Source of the DNA: Salmonirosea aquatica
GTDB taxonomy: Bacteria; Bacteroidota; Bacteroidia; Cytophagales; Spirosomataceae
DNA length: 64,000 nucleotides
Assembly (NCBI RefSeq): GCF_009296315.1
Contig: NZ_WHLY01000002.1
Coordinates: forward strand, 4,996,501-5,060,500
Reading direction: 5' to 3'
Below the pieces are notes generated by a model, which saw nothing but the letters and a program-made list of their open reading frames with translations, searched no databases and had not been told where the DNA came from. How positions within the stretch are numbered: position 1 is the first letter of the stretch; every line of letters begins with the position of its first letter. A program made the position numbers and the translations under genes. Positions 35,941 to 44,264 of the stretch are shown here, piece after piece.

Positions 35941-35948
35941 CAAACATA
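35941..35948 (-). promoter_or_regulatory. -7 promoter box of lipocalin-like gene
   Basis: On the minus strand TATGTTTG (TAnnTTTG), 23 bases before the start at 35918. An ACATATCGTTTACA block about 45-60 bases further up matches the equivalent block in front of the propeller gene. Confidence 0.55.
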
Positions 35949-36411
35949 CAAAGCATTGTTCCTGATTTTGGTTAATGACTTGTTAAAGAATGTAAACGAT
36001 ATGTAAAAGTTGTCTGAGACAAAGCGGAAAGGCAGGATTCAGACTTGAAATGGCTGGTTATTACTACGGTTATCCTTGCCGAGTCGCGTTTGCTTTATAA
36101 AGCAGTTGTAGAAAGGGAGTTGTTACATCAAAGATTTAGTTTTTAACGATCTGATCCAAAGACTATTACCTGATACTAAAAGTTGCACGGAGTAGAGGTA
36201 TCTTTTGAGAAGGAGGCTTAGTTTACTGGGAAGGGATGGCGAATACTAACTTTTTAACAGGTGCCAGCTTCTCGGAGTTGTGCGTGGTCTTCCATCGAAT
36301 GACTGCGTACTGAAAATAGCTGGCCGCCGGTAGGCCGGCCCCGTTGTAACGGCCTCGAAGACAAACGCCACAAATTTAGTAAATTTACTACTCAGCCTTA
36401 CCGAACAAAAC
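35949..36411. other. Intergenic DNA with REP-like copy A
   Basis: No gene. Contains the upstream part of the duplicated promoter, REP-like copy A (36277-36310, reverse orientation), a G/C-rich stretch at about 36320-36355 and TAGTAAATTTACTA at about 36379-36392 just before the transposase remnant. Confidence 0.5.
36277..36310 (-). repeat. REP-like repeat, copy A
   Basis: Reverse orientation of GTACGCAGTC...TCGATGGAAGACCACGCACAAC. Related to copies B, C and D at 37038, 37162 and 38875. It lies on the left of the RAYT remnant and is inverted relative to copy B on the right. Confidence 0.6.
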
Positions 36412-36978
36412 CATGCCCTTCGCCCGTCGCATCCAAAATCCCGAAGACCTGTACTTCGTGACCTTCGCTACCGTACAATGGCGGGGTCGCCCGTGCGGTG
36501 GATGTCTTCACGCGTCCGGTTTATGTGGATATTATATTTGAGAGTATCCGATACTGCCAGAAAAGGTCTACGAATCCATGCCTGGTGCTATATGTCTAAA
36601 CATGTGAATCTAATGATTTCAACGGAGTTTGGCCATCATCCTTCCGATGCGTTACGGGATTTGAAAAAGATTACTTCCAGGAAAATCATAGCCGCTATTG
36701 CAGATAAGGAGCAGCCCGAAAGTCGGCGTGGCTGGATGTTGTGGATTTTTCGACAAGCTGGGGAGGCAAATTCTAAGAATAAAGAATACCAATTTTGGCA
36801 GCAGGAAAATTATCTGATTGAACTCATCAGCAATAAGTTTATTGACCAGAAGCTGGATTATATGCACATGAATCCAGTGAAGGTGGGGCTGGTAGACGAG
36901 CCTTGGGAGTACCGCTGCTCCTCGCCGCGGGATTATATGAATGATCAGAAGGGATTATTGGACGTGGAGTTGATTTGA
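36412..36978 (+). pseudogene. REP-associated tyrosine transposase (RAYT), decayed
   Basis: A Y1 transposase-like gene in three frames: MPFARRIQNPEDLYFVTFAT in frame 1, VDVFTRPVYVDIIFESIRYC in frame 2, then GLRIHAWCYMSKHVNLMIST through QKLDYMHMNPVKVGLVDEPW in frame 3. The start block and the N-P-x-x-A/V-G-L-V-x-x-P-W-x-Y end are RAYT signatures. The catalytic HUH motif, normally HVH, reads HVN. With two frameshifts and a changed active site, it is dead. The frame breaks are not at homopolymers. REP-like copies flank it. Confidence 0.85.
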
Positions 36979-37037
36979 GCGATGGTTATAGGCGTAAACA
37001 TGGTAACGTGGCAGTCACAGACTGCCGATTATATGAG

Positions 37038-37071
37038 GTACGCAGTCTGCCTTCGGAAGACCTCGCACAAC
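37038..37071 (+). repeat. REP-like repeat, copy B
   Basis: GTACGCAGTCTGCCTTCGGA then AGACCTCGCACAAC. Just right of the transposase remnant and inverted relative to copy A, as expected for REP/BIME flanks. Confidence 0.6.
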
Positions 37072-37086
37072 AAGGATTTCTATGGC

Positions 37087-37124
37087 AAAAGCATAGAAAA
37101 AATGCGAAATTTTTCTATGCTTTT
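37087..37124 (+). repeat. 15-bp perfect hairpin between REP-like copies
   Basis: AAAAGCATAGAAAAA (87-101) and TTTTTCTATGCTTTT (110-124) around an 8-base loop, ATGCGAAA. It lies between REP-like copies B and C and could be the variable stem of a larger repeat element or a transcript end. Confidence 0.65.
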
Positions 37125-37161
37125 GACGAGGCTGACAGTTACAAACGGCCTTCCACTTAGA

Positions 37162-37195
37162 GTACGGAGTCTCACTTTGGAAGATCCCGCAAAAC
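37162..37195 (+). repeat. REP-like repeat, copy C
   Basis: GTACGGAGTCTCACTTTGGA then AGATCCCGCAAAAC, more diverged than B. The following 30 bases (CACTGCGCAGCACTGGGGAA) also match what follows copy D. Confidence 0.5.
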
Positions 37196-37230
37196 AGCCG
37201 AACACTGCGCAGCACTGGGGAATTACTCAC

Positions 37231-38838
37231 TTACAATTCTATTGTAAATGATTTATCGAAAAATACACCCGTAGCAACAGAACAATTTTGAGGATACCCT
37301 GTGGTTAAAATTTGCACCTTATTATCTATGTGCAGATAAAAAGGAGTAATTATTGCACAGGGAGGTATAGTGTTGTATCCAACAATTCTTATTGTATCGC
37401 CAGTTGCTGCCTGAAATTTTAGAGCAGGAGATCCATTTGAAACTCCATCCATATTTTGAAAAATAATTTTGCTATTTAGATAAATTTCAAAATCGTCATC
37501 AGCTCCAATCTCTGCACTCGGCGATGGCCCGCCACTTAATACAAAATCTTTTGTAATTTGATCACATTCTTTTACTACACCTTTCTCAATAGTGTAACAT
37601 TTATCCATTTTTGAAATTGAGAAGTCCCAGTGAAATCCGAAAAGAGTTGCATTTCCAATGCTCCCAACAGTGTTAACCAGACCTACGAACCTGAGCATTT
37701 TTCCAAAATTTTTCAAGAATTTAATTCCGGGCTCTTTTTGCTCTAATTTTAAACACTTAGTCAGCTCCTCGACATCTTCGTCATTTAAAAACACACTTGA
37801 AAGCACATCAATCACCAAATCGGCAGCATCAATATTCTTGTTCGAATAGTTATTGATCAAAAATGCAACTCGATTCGTAATTATCGTTCCATATAAGGAT
37901 GCGCATCCATCAATAGGAAGATAGTTCAAGACCAATAGACCAATTTTAGAAACCCCATATTTTACGTTTTTCAGGAATGCATCTTTTGCTTCATCGCTAT
38001 TATCGAAGCTTTCACCAGGTCTACCTGTTCTGTACCTTAGCTCAAATTTCCCCTCACCTTTCATTTCATATTTATACTCTTTTATTTCAGGAACTTGTAA
38101 GATTGAGTTTGCGATTTCGCTCAACGAAGCAGGAACAAATTCAACTTCGTCAATTGTCAAAAAATTTTCCTGCTCAATCTTCTGCCTAACGCCATCTTTA
38201 TAGATTCCGACAATCGTTTTATGTGATCTTGCATTATTTACAAGCGTTAGCTCTGTACCTGCTCGAAAAGTATTAACTGGCACCTCTGATTCAACGGAAA
38301 TTCTTGCTGATGCCGCAGTAAATAGGATACTTACACTCTTTGCTAGCGACTTATTTGTTATGTCAAATAAGTCCATCTTATTAAAGATAACCTTTTCAAT
38401 TTCTTTTTCAACGTTCACGAGCAACGGACTACTAAGTAGAAAGTTTATAGTTTTAAGTTTTCCTTCCTTTGTAAGGCTAAGAGCCGATGGAACATTCATA
38501 ATAAGACCAATAGCGGTAGATCTGACTGAAATGTCATAGTTATTTTGTTCCGGATAATTATATCCCATCATGATTATATTTTGATTCGCATTTAAAAGAA
38601 ACCGGAATGTAAAATCAGAGGAAGGGTTTATAATTGAATACTTTTGATCGGTCACTTTACTTTCTTCCAGGCCATTGTTTACAAATAACGTGTTTACATC
38701 TATTTTACTTCCGGTTGGCAGAAGCACTTTACCCGATACCCGTAAACCTTGCTCAGGATCTGGGAAGGAATGATCCTTTAAGCATCCTTGTGACAAAACT
38801 AATAGTAATGTCAAACTTAGCAAATACGTATTTCTCAT
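37231..38838 (-). CDS. Large lipoprotein of unknown function, AT-rich cassette
   Basis: 535 residues from ATG at 38838: signal MRNTYLLSLTLLLVLSQGC with lipobox Cys, so a lipid-anchored envelope protein. An early beta-rich, carboxypeptidase-regulatory-like region (LRVSGKVLLPTGSKIDVNTL) is followed by a long region without recognised domains (helical middle, beta C-terminus with Cys pairs). A 36-codon upstream extension to 38946 is repeat DNA (REP-like copy D) and is rejected. It is the last gene of the cassette 40215 to 37231. AT-rich and without GGTACC. Confidence 0.7.
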   Translation of the reverse strand: MRNTYLLSLTLLLVLSQGCLKDHSFPDPEQGLRVSGKVLLPTGSKIDVNTLFVNNGLEESKVTDQKYSIINPSSDFTFRFLLNANQNIIMMGYNYPEQNNYDISVRSTAIGLIMNVPSALSLTKEGKLKTINFLLSSPLLVNVEKEIEKVIFNKMDLFDITNKSLAKSVSILFTAASARISVESEVPVNTFRAGTELTLVNNARSHKTIVGIYKDGVRQKIEQENFLTIDEVEFVPASLSEIANSILQVPEIKEYKYEMKGEGKFELRYRTGRPGESFDNSDEAKDAFLKNVKYGVSKIGLLVLNYLPIDGCASLYGTIITNRVAFLINNYSNKNIDAADLVIDVLSSVFLNDEDVEELTKCLKLEQKEPGIKFLKNFGKMLRFVGLVNTVGSIGNATLFGFHWDFSISKMDKCYTIEKGVVKECDQITKDFVLSGGPSPSAEIGADDDFEIYLNSKIIFQNMDGVSNGSPALKFQAATGDTIRIVGYNTIPPCAIITPFYLHIDNKVQILTTGYPQNCSVATGVFFDKSFTIEL

Positions 38839-38874
38839 ACCAGAAGATAATTTACATTCTACATCATTAATATT

Positions 38875-38907
38875 GTACGGAGTATCCCTTCGGAAGACCC
38901 CGCACAA
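38875..38907 (+). repeat. REP-like repeat, copy D
   Basis: GTACGGAGTATCCCTTCGGA then AGACCCCGCACAAC, followed by ACACTACCCCGAACTGGGGG-type sequence shared with the region after copy C. Copies C and D flank the 535-residue lipoprotein gene in the same orientation. Confidence 0.6.
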
Positions 38908-38948
38908 CGGCGCTCGGAACACTACCCCGAACTGGGGGGAATACAAAA

Positions 38949-39341
38949 TCAGGTGTTGAAACTTTCTACAACACCTTTTAATGCATCAATGATTGCTTGT
39001 GGATTTTTACTAACTATTGCGCCCCCCAAAACAACTATTGAAGTAGCTACATTGATACCCTTTTGTATTTGCTGTATTGTATTGATAGTAGCTTTTATTT
39101 CAGTCGATATATCATTAATTTCTTCCAAAGACTGTTTTGAGTCTTCGACTACTAACTGAGTCGAGAGAGCTAGAATATCTTCACCATAGTTTAAGATTGA
39201 CCATTGCAAATCACCCATCCGCTGATTTTCATCAATTGTCAAAACATTCCAATTGTTAAATCGGAAATCACCAATTGATTGAGCCAATCCTAAAAAGTTA
39301 TTTGCCAACCTATTGGCTTCTTGTGCACTAAGATTTGCCAT
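38949..39341 (-). CDS. Small helical protein, possible pore-forming or hydrophobic-hairpin protein
   Basis: 130 residues, no signal peptide. Mostly helical: a polar first half (ANRLANNFLGLAQSIGDFRF), a Gln/Ile coiled part (STEIKATINTIQQIQKGINV) and a hydrophobic stretch near 97-112 (ATSIVVLGGAIVSKNP). No family recognised. It starts four bases after the stop of the upstream 289-residue lipoprotein gene, so the two are translationally coupled. The helix plus central hydrophobic segment is reminiscent of alpha-helical pore formers, but that is inference. Confidence 0.6.
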   Translation of the reverse strand: MANLSAQEANRLANNFLGLAQSIGDFRFNNWNVLTIDENQRMGDLQWSILNYGEDILALSTQLVVEDSKQSLEEINDISTEIKATINTIQQIQKGINVATSIVVLGGAIVSKNPQAIIDALKGVVESFNT

Positions 39342-39345
39342 GTGT

Positions 39346-40215
39346 TTACTTGTTTAATTTGTTAAACTCAGAAACCATTCCTTTAATATCAATTGAAAAT
39401 GTCATTATTAATTGTTTAATCTCTTCAGCTGTCATTTTATCTCTATTCTCATAAAGCTTTTGATGGCCTTCTGATATTTTTGATAGACCCTTTGCAAATA
39501 TTTCCATTTGTTTTTGTTTCGTATTTATATCTGAAAGTTGATGGTAATATTCTGTCGTGGCTTTGCCATTTTCAAAGTCCGTTAAAGTCTTTCCTTTTTT
39601 TAATTCTTGGTAATACGAAAATAATTTTTCTTTTTTAAAATCAAGCTCTTTTTTCAAGTTATCATTAATGATAAACTGAAAAGAAGTGAGTAATTTATGG
39701 ATAGGCTCATTAGCATCTCCAATATAACTTTTTATTTTTTTATTTCTGTATGCATCAGTAGTAGCACGTAATAGTATATTAGCTATTTTAGAATAAGAGT
39801 CAACTTGTTCTTTTTCAATTTTAATATCACCAAACGTTCCTTCATTTAATGATTTTTTGAGTCCATCTAAATTATAAGTTGTCAAATCTTTATTTGACAA
39901 CTTTGATAGTCCATCAAAGTATCCCACAATTCCTTGATATATTAGTGATGTTGCTTGATCGGCTTTTTTAAAGTCTTCACAATCACAAGTTGCCTCATTA
40001 TCCCTTTTAATTTCAAATTTTCTAACTAATTCAAAATTACACCTTTCAATACAGTGAATAGTGAAACTATAATGTAAATCTTCATATTTTTTTATGCTAC
40101 TTAAAGAACTTGTGGAATAGTCATTAACTGCTTTCAAGTTCACACAACTACTTATACTTACTCCGAAGAAAATAAGTAAAATTATTGTTTTGAGTAAGCT
40201 TATAAATTTAGCCAT
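39346..40215 (-). CDS. Helical lipoprotein of unknown function
   Basis: 289 residues. Signal MAKFISLLKTIILLIFFGVS with lipobox ISSC (Cys about residue 24). The mature part is charged and helical throughout (LKKSLNEGTFGDIKIEKEQV, YYQELKKGKTLTDFENGKAT), with a small Cys cluster, CIERCNF ... CDCEDF, at about 55-80. No family recognised. It is coupled to the 130-residue gene four bases downstream. The coding sequence is one of the most AT-rich in the window. Confidence 0.65.
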   Translation of the reverse strand: MAKFISLLKTIILLIFFGVSISSCVNLKAVNDYSTSSLSSIKKYEDLHYSFTIHCIERCNFELVRKFEIKRDNEATCDCEDFKKADQATSLIYQGIVGYFDGLSKLSNKDLTTYNLDGLKKSLNEGTFGDIKIEKEQVDSYSKIANILLRATTDAYRNKKIKSYIGDANEPIHKLLTSFQFIINDNLKKELDFKKEKLFSYYQELKKGKTLTDFENGKATTEYYHQLSDINTKQKQMEIFAKGLSKISEGHQKLYENRDKMTAEEIKQLIMTFSIDIKGMVSEFNKLNK

Positions 40216-40614
40216 TGCTTTAGGTATTTAAGTGTAAGGATTAAATAAAGAATTTTTATATGAAAATAAAAAATAACAGATGTAGAGTAAATTTTTTTTT
40301 CGTTTGTAAATCAGCAAGAATGCCTACTATTAAGGTAATCTATTCACCGTGGCCTGTGCTCCCACAGGTCTTAGAAAAATGTTGCTATACCCGCGAAAAA
40401 TAATCAACGAATATGCGACGTCTAATCAAATTCTTTCGTTAGAAGTAAAAATCAATGATTAGCTTCGCTCAGGAAAAGTAGAGAATAAAATCAATACTTG
40501 AGACGGTCAATCTCACAAAACTTATCAAGCGGTAGTATTTTTTTTGTACACCATAAAAAGTCGGAATAAAGACTTGAAATTACACTGATAGTGTTCCCCC
40601 AACTACACTGCCCA
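40216..40614. other. Intergenic DNA of AT-rich cassette
   Basis: 399 bases between the M15 peptidase and the helical lipoprotein. Contains a short hairpin, CCTGTG/CACAGG (about 40353-40368), and the left copy of the 18-base direct repeat (40517-40534). No gene seen. Confidence 0.5.
40517..40534 (+). repeat. 18-bp direct repeat left of M15 gene
   Basis: AAAACTTATCAAGCGGTA, identical to 41868-41885, followed in both by a T-rich run and a CC about 15 bases on. The two copies bracket the M15 peptidase gene at a distance of 1351 bases. Confidence 0.75.
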
Positions 40615-41670
40615 CTACATCGCCAAATATCTCTCATCCCAACGCCCCAAATTCCGATTCAAGTGATCATCAATATGCACCGGATCACGATCTCTAAAAT
40701 CACCGCCCCACCGAAGATCAGGATCATCTATAATGAATTTGATAAAGCGCCGGACGGGGTCGGGTACTTCCGGATAACGGGCTAGTACTTTCGAGTTGGC
40801 AAATTGTCGTTTATTGTCATATATCACATTCATATCGATGGCGTGTCCGGCCATGTGGTTGGAGCGGGTGGCGGGTTTCACGATCGCGCCCGCCACATTC
40901 GAGGAGGTTCGGAAGGAACTCGTGACATGAACAAAAACATCGGCTTGTTCGGCGTAGCGGTTGATTTTCGTGAGCATCGGCACAAATAGCACATCCGCGC
41001 GGCAGGGTTTGCCCTGAAATCGGGAAGCTTCGAACAAAACGAGGGGTGAATCAGCGTTGGGTAAATTGTTTACGGCCAGTTCGCTCCAATCCTTGCCGTA
41101 AAAGGCATCGATGTCTTTGAGCATGATATCCATCAAGGGCCTGGTCAATAGGTCGCCATCCGATTCGAGGCCATTGTCTTTGGCGTAGGCAATCATGGCT
41201 TTGCGGGTGCTTTTGCCATAACTTCCATCTGCCCCGAATTTCTTAAAATTTAGTTGTTCGGCGTATCCTCTTTCAAACAGCATGAGTTGGATGGCCGTAA
41301 CGCTCATCCGGGTACCTTTGGAAATGTATTTTTTCGTCCTCAGGTCGGAATTATGGATGGACCACAGCAGGTACATTTCCGGCAGGAAGCTATGCCGCTG
41401 AAGCATCAGTTTGGCTAACGGATTCGAAACGGTTGTTCCGTCGCCAAGTAAGTTGTTTTTTGTGGCAAAAGCAGTCACCGCGCTTGCCGTGGCCGAGTCG
41501 TACGCTCCGGTGGCTTGGTAATTTTCAAACTTTAACTCCCGTTTGAAGCCTAGTTCAAAAAGTACCCGTTGCAGGTCGGCAATTAAAGCGGTGTGAGCAG
41601 AACCTTTGAATAAGGAAGCACTGATGTCTCCTTGCTGTAAGGCGGTAGCAATAAGGTTTGAGCATTCCAT
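40615..41670 (-). CDS. M15 peptidase with two peptidoglycan-binding-like repeats
   Basis: 351 residues without a signal peptide. Two peptidoglycan-binding_1-like repeats (ALIADLQRVLFELGFKRELK ... GAYDSATASAVTAF, and TAIQLMLFERGYAEQL ... GSYGKSTRKAMIAY) precede a C-terminal M15 (D-Ala-D-Ala/L-Ala-D-Glu endopeptidase) domain. Zinc ligands are seen in SNHMAGHAIDMNV (H-x6-D) and DPVHIDDH (H). It would cut peptide stems of peptidoglycan. The lack of a secretion signal suggests release by lysis or another route. GC is higher than the neighbouring lipoproteins and one GGTACC is present, so it may have a different origin. Confidence 0.85.
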   Translation of the reverse strand: MECSNLIATALQQGDISASLFKGSAHTALIADLQRVLFELGFKRELKFENYQATGAYDSATASAVTAFATKNNLLGDGTTVSNPLAKLMLQRHSFLPEMYLLWSIHNSDLRTKKYISKGTRMSVTAIQLMLFERGYAEQLNFKKFGADGSYGKSTRKAMIAYAKDNGLESDGDLLTRPLMDIMLKDIDAFYGKDWSELAVNNLPNADSPLVLFEASRFQGKPCRADVLFVPMLTKINRYAEQADVFVHVTSSFRTSSNVAGAIVKPATRSNHMAGHAIDMNVIYDNKRQFANSKVLARYPEVPDPVRRFIKFIIDDPDLRWGGDFRDRDPVHIDDHLNRNLGRWDERYLAM

Positions 41671-41867
41671 AGGCCATACAGGGACAGGAAGGGTGATTGT
41701 TTTTCAGAATTTTGGTGTGGTACTAAACCTATTCTACCCTCACAAAATCACGATCTTCTGCTCTTACATACTACTTGCTCTACCTTATAAGAAGATCAAT
41801 ACTGCATTTCTTAATTCACTTAGGAAATTTAAGAAAAAGCACAATCACTTGGTACACACCACCCACT

Positions 41868-41885
41868 AAAACTTATCAAGCGGTA
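41868..41885 (+). repeat. 18-bp direct repeat right of M15 gene
   Basis: AAAACTTATCAAGCGGTA, identical to 40517-40534. Here the right end extends so that AAAACTTA and TAAGTTTT can pair, followed by T residues, so this copy could also act as a terminator hairpin on the plus strand. Confidence 0.75.
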
Positions 41886-41940
41886 AGTTTTTTTCTTCAA
41901 CCAATTCAAATATGTGGTTCTGAGCAGTTTTGCATACACA

Positions 41941-41974
41941 CAGGGCGCAGCCTCCTTTCGAAGACTGCGCCCTG
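41941..41974 (-). terminator. 10-bp hairpin after propeller/barrel gene
   Basis: CAGGGCGCAG (41941-41950) pairs with CTGCGCCCTG (41965-41974) with a 14-base loop. It lies 39 bases beyond the stop of the minus-strand gene at 42013. No long T run follows, so termination strength is uncertain. Confidence 0.55.
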
Positions 41975-42012
41975 AACTATTCCTGCTTAAAGCCATTGAA
42001 ATTGCTTCCCGG

Positions 42013-44130
42013 CTAATCCAGCAACCTATGATACAACGCCATGTAGTAGGGTAGGAGAAAGAACGTTCCCTCGTGTTCGGAATAGCCGTCCCCTTCCGAG
42101 GCGTTGAGGGCAAAGCCATCCCGATCCTGCCGCACGTGCGCGCGTTCATCCACGGGCAGGGCCAGGCCGTCGGTACGCCAGCCCATCTCCTCGCTTTGGC
42201 CGGGGGTACCGTCCAGCACCACATCCAGCCGGTGGGTATTGTGGATGGTGTACCCAATCAGGTCCAGCGGTATTTTTTGCAGATTTTCCAGAATATAGGC
42301 CGGGTTATTGGCGGCCCGGTAATGGTTCTTGACCACGGAGGGAGCGTACAGGTGGTTTTCGGGAAATAGGTCGGTTCGGGCAAAGGTTTTTTGATCCACC
42401 AGCCGGGTGAAATAATTGGCCAGGGCTTCGTAGATCGTATCCCAAAACGCATTTTTCTGTTTGCTGATGTGCAGCCAGGCATTTTCCAGCGACTGCCGGT
42501 ACATGAGCAGGAGCGCGGGATCGGTTTCGTATTTTAACAGGCCGTACAGGCTCATTAGGCACAGATTGTTGTCCCAGGGTACCACGTTCTCGGCCGGAAA
42601 GTACTCCTTGGGATGGAGCGCGAAAATATGGTACTTGTATGTATCACGCAGTTTCTTGGCCTCGACGTCATACTTTACGTCACCCGTGACATGCCGGGCT
42701 ACGTTCAAAAACGAAAGCATCATCATGGAATTCAGGCCGCGTTGATCGTAGCCGTACACCGAGCTGAAGTACTCCGGCGAAAAATCCCCCCAGCGGGTTA
42801 CCTTCCCGTCGTGGTCGGTTAGTTTATAGCCGTGTCGTATAAGGTGATCGGTGATGTCGCCCACTACCTGCCGGACCTCCTGCTTCTCCTCCTCGGTTTT
42901 GGCGACCAGGTCATAGTAGATGCCGTAAAAGAAGAAATGTCCGGCCAGCTCATCCGAGCTGGTGTCGATTTTGTAGAGGTACTTGCCATCCTTACTTTTC
43001 GGGAAACGCGGATAAATATCTTTCCACTGCGGGTCGGTCTCCTGACGCTTCTTGTTATACGCTCGCCCGTACTGCTCGTTGACAGGTTCGTGCCAGTCGG
43101 CAGGGATAATGACCCGGGCCGGAAAGCCGGGCTCATGGGTGATGTCCACCAGCCATTTGCAGGCCCGGAAACTACGGATGGCCAGCTCCCGGGCTTCGGC
43201 GCTGCCAGTGGCCGCGTAACGAAAGGCCTGCGCCGCCCCGTACATGGCGGTATACATGCCGTCATTGTCCGAAATGGCCACCTGCGAACTACCGATCTGG
43301 AATTGCTTCGTCAATTCGCTCTGGGCGATAAATCCCATGCGGTTGTGGCGGGTTTCCACTTGGTTGGTAAAGTAGACAGCTTTGGCCTCCAGCGTCATTT
43401 CTTTGGGTTCAATCCGGCTGATGCCTCCGCGGGTTGCGATCCAGGCCGTGCCGTCGGGTTGCACGGCAATGTCCAGTACGTAGTCATCGGGGAGCCACCG
43501 CCGACTTGCCCGGTACCGAAAAAAATCATTTTGTGCCTCGATGGCTCCGCGCTCCGTCCCGAACCAGACGGTGCCATCCGGTCCGGCGGCGGCGCAGGTA
43601 AAATTCGTGTAGGGCAGGCCTTCCTTCCCTGTAAACAGTGTCCACTGATTGCCGTCCAGGTACCCTACGCCTTCATCGGACCCAAACCATAGCCGACCCT
43701 GCGAGTCGACGGCAAGCGCCGCTACATTCCGCAGCGACCAGCTATACCGGCTGTCGGCAGGGTATACCTTTACCGGCTTTTTTCCCTCATACAGGTACAG
43801 CCCCTCATCCGTGCCCACTGCCCACTCATTTTTGTAGCGAACCCGGGCAAGTACTTTGGTACCTTTCGGGACTGGTACCTTTTCAATATTTCGGCTGGGG
43901 GATTTCCCGGTTGCAGGAATCCATGCTTCGTTCTGAAATTTGTACAAAGTACCTTTAGCCAGCGCGGTGAGGGTACCTTGTTCCCAGGTGATCTGGTCCA
44001 CCGGACCGGCGGGTAGTCCCTGTTCCACCGTGTAGACGGTAGCTACGTCCTGGATAAATTTTCGGTCACCCACATTTTGGGCCAATAACACGGATGGAAA
44101 AAAGAGGACAATCAGGAAAAGGTACTTCAT
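42013..44130 (-). CDS. Secreted propeller plus (alpha/alpha)-barrel fusion protein
   Basis: 705 residues, signal MKYLFLIVLFFPSVLLAQ. Residues about 25-265 form propeller blades (LAVDSQGRLWFGSDEGVGYL, PDGTVWFGTERGAI, PDGTAWIATRGGIS). From about 280 a large helical domain begins (NDGMYTAMYGAAQAFRYAAT, ELAGHFFFYGIYYDLVAKTE, WDNNLCLMSLYGLLKYETDP, ASEGDGYSEHEGTFFLLPYY). It resembles (alpha/alpha)6 barrels of glycoside hydrolase/lyase enzymes. Fusion of a sensor-like propeller to a barrel in one exported protein is unusual. Catalytic residues cannot be named. Many GGTACC sites: a core gene. Confidence 0.75.
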   Translation of the reverse strand: MKYLFLIVLFFPSVLLAQNVGDRKFIQDVATVYTVEQGLPAGPVDQITWEQGTLTALAKGTLYKFQNEAWIPATGKSPSRNIEKVPVPKGTKVLARVRYKNEWAVGTDEGLYLYEGKKPVKVYPADSRYSWSLRNVAALAVDSQGRLWFGSDEGVGYLDGNQWTLFTGKEGLPYTNFTCAAAGPDGTVWFGTERGAIEAQNDFFRYRASRRWLPDDYVLDIAVQPDGTAWIATRGGISRIEPKEMTLEAKAVYFTNQVETRHNRMGFIAQSELTKQFQIGSSQVAISDNDGMYTAMYGAAQAFRYAATGSAEARELAIRSFRACKWLVDITHEPGFPARVIIPADWHEPVNEQYGRAYNKKRQETDPQWKDIYPRFPKSKDGKYLYKIDTSSDELAGHFFFYGIYYDLVAKTEEEKQEVRQVVGDITDHLIRHGYKLTDHDGKVTRWGDFSPEYFSSVYGYDQRGLNSMMMLSFLNVARHVTGDVKYDVEAKKLRDTYKYHIFALHPKEYFPAENVVPWDNNLCLMSLYGLLKYETDPALLLMYRQSLENAWLHISKQKNAFWDTIYEALANYFTRLVDQKTFARTDLFPENHLYAPSVVKNHYRAANNPAYILENLQKIPLDLIGYTIHNTHRLDVVLDGTPGQSEEMGWRTDGLALPVDERAHVRQDRDGFALNASEGDGYSEHEGTFFLLPYYMALYHRLLD

Positions 44131-44264
44131 GACAACAGAGAGGATAGTCGGTAGAGAAAAGGGATGTAGTGAATACTACCCTTTCCCGGAAAGAAAGGAC
44201 TACCGGAATGAAGTAAAGAAGCGAATTAAGACCTAACTCTTCTGCTCTTTGAACCCTGAGTAGT

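Larger units (their letters stand above)
41671..42012. other. Intergenic with repeat and terminator
   Basis: 342 bases. Holds the right 18-base direct repeat (41868-41885) and the strong hairpin 41941-41974. An antisense frame of 87 codons was rejected. Confidence 0.5.

Noticed and set aside
38839-38946. 36-codon extension of the 535-residue lipoprotein
   Set aside because: It is REP-like repeat DNA; the real signal peptide with lipobox starts at 38838.
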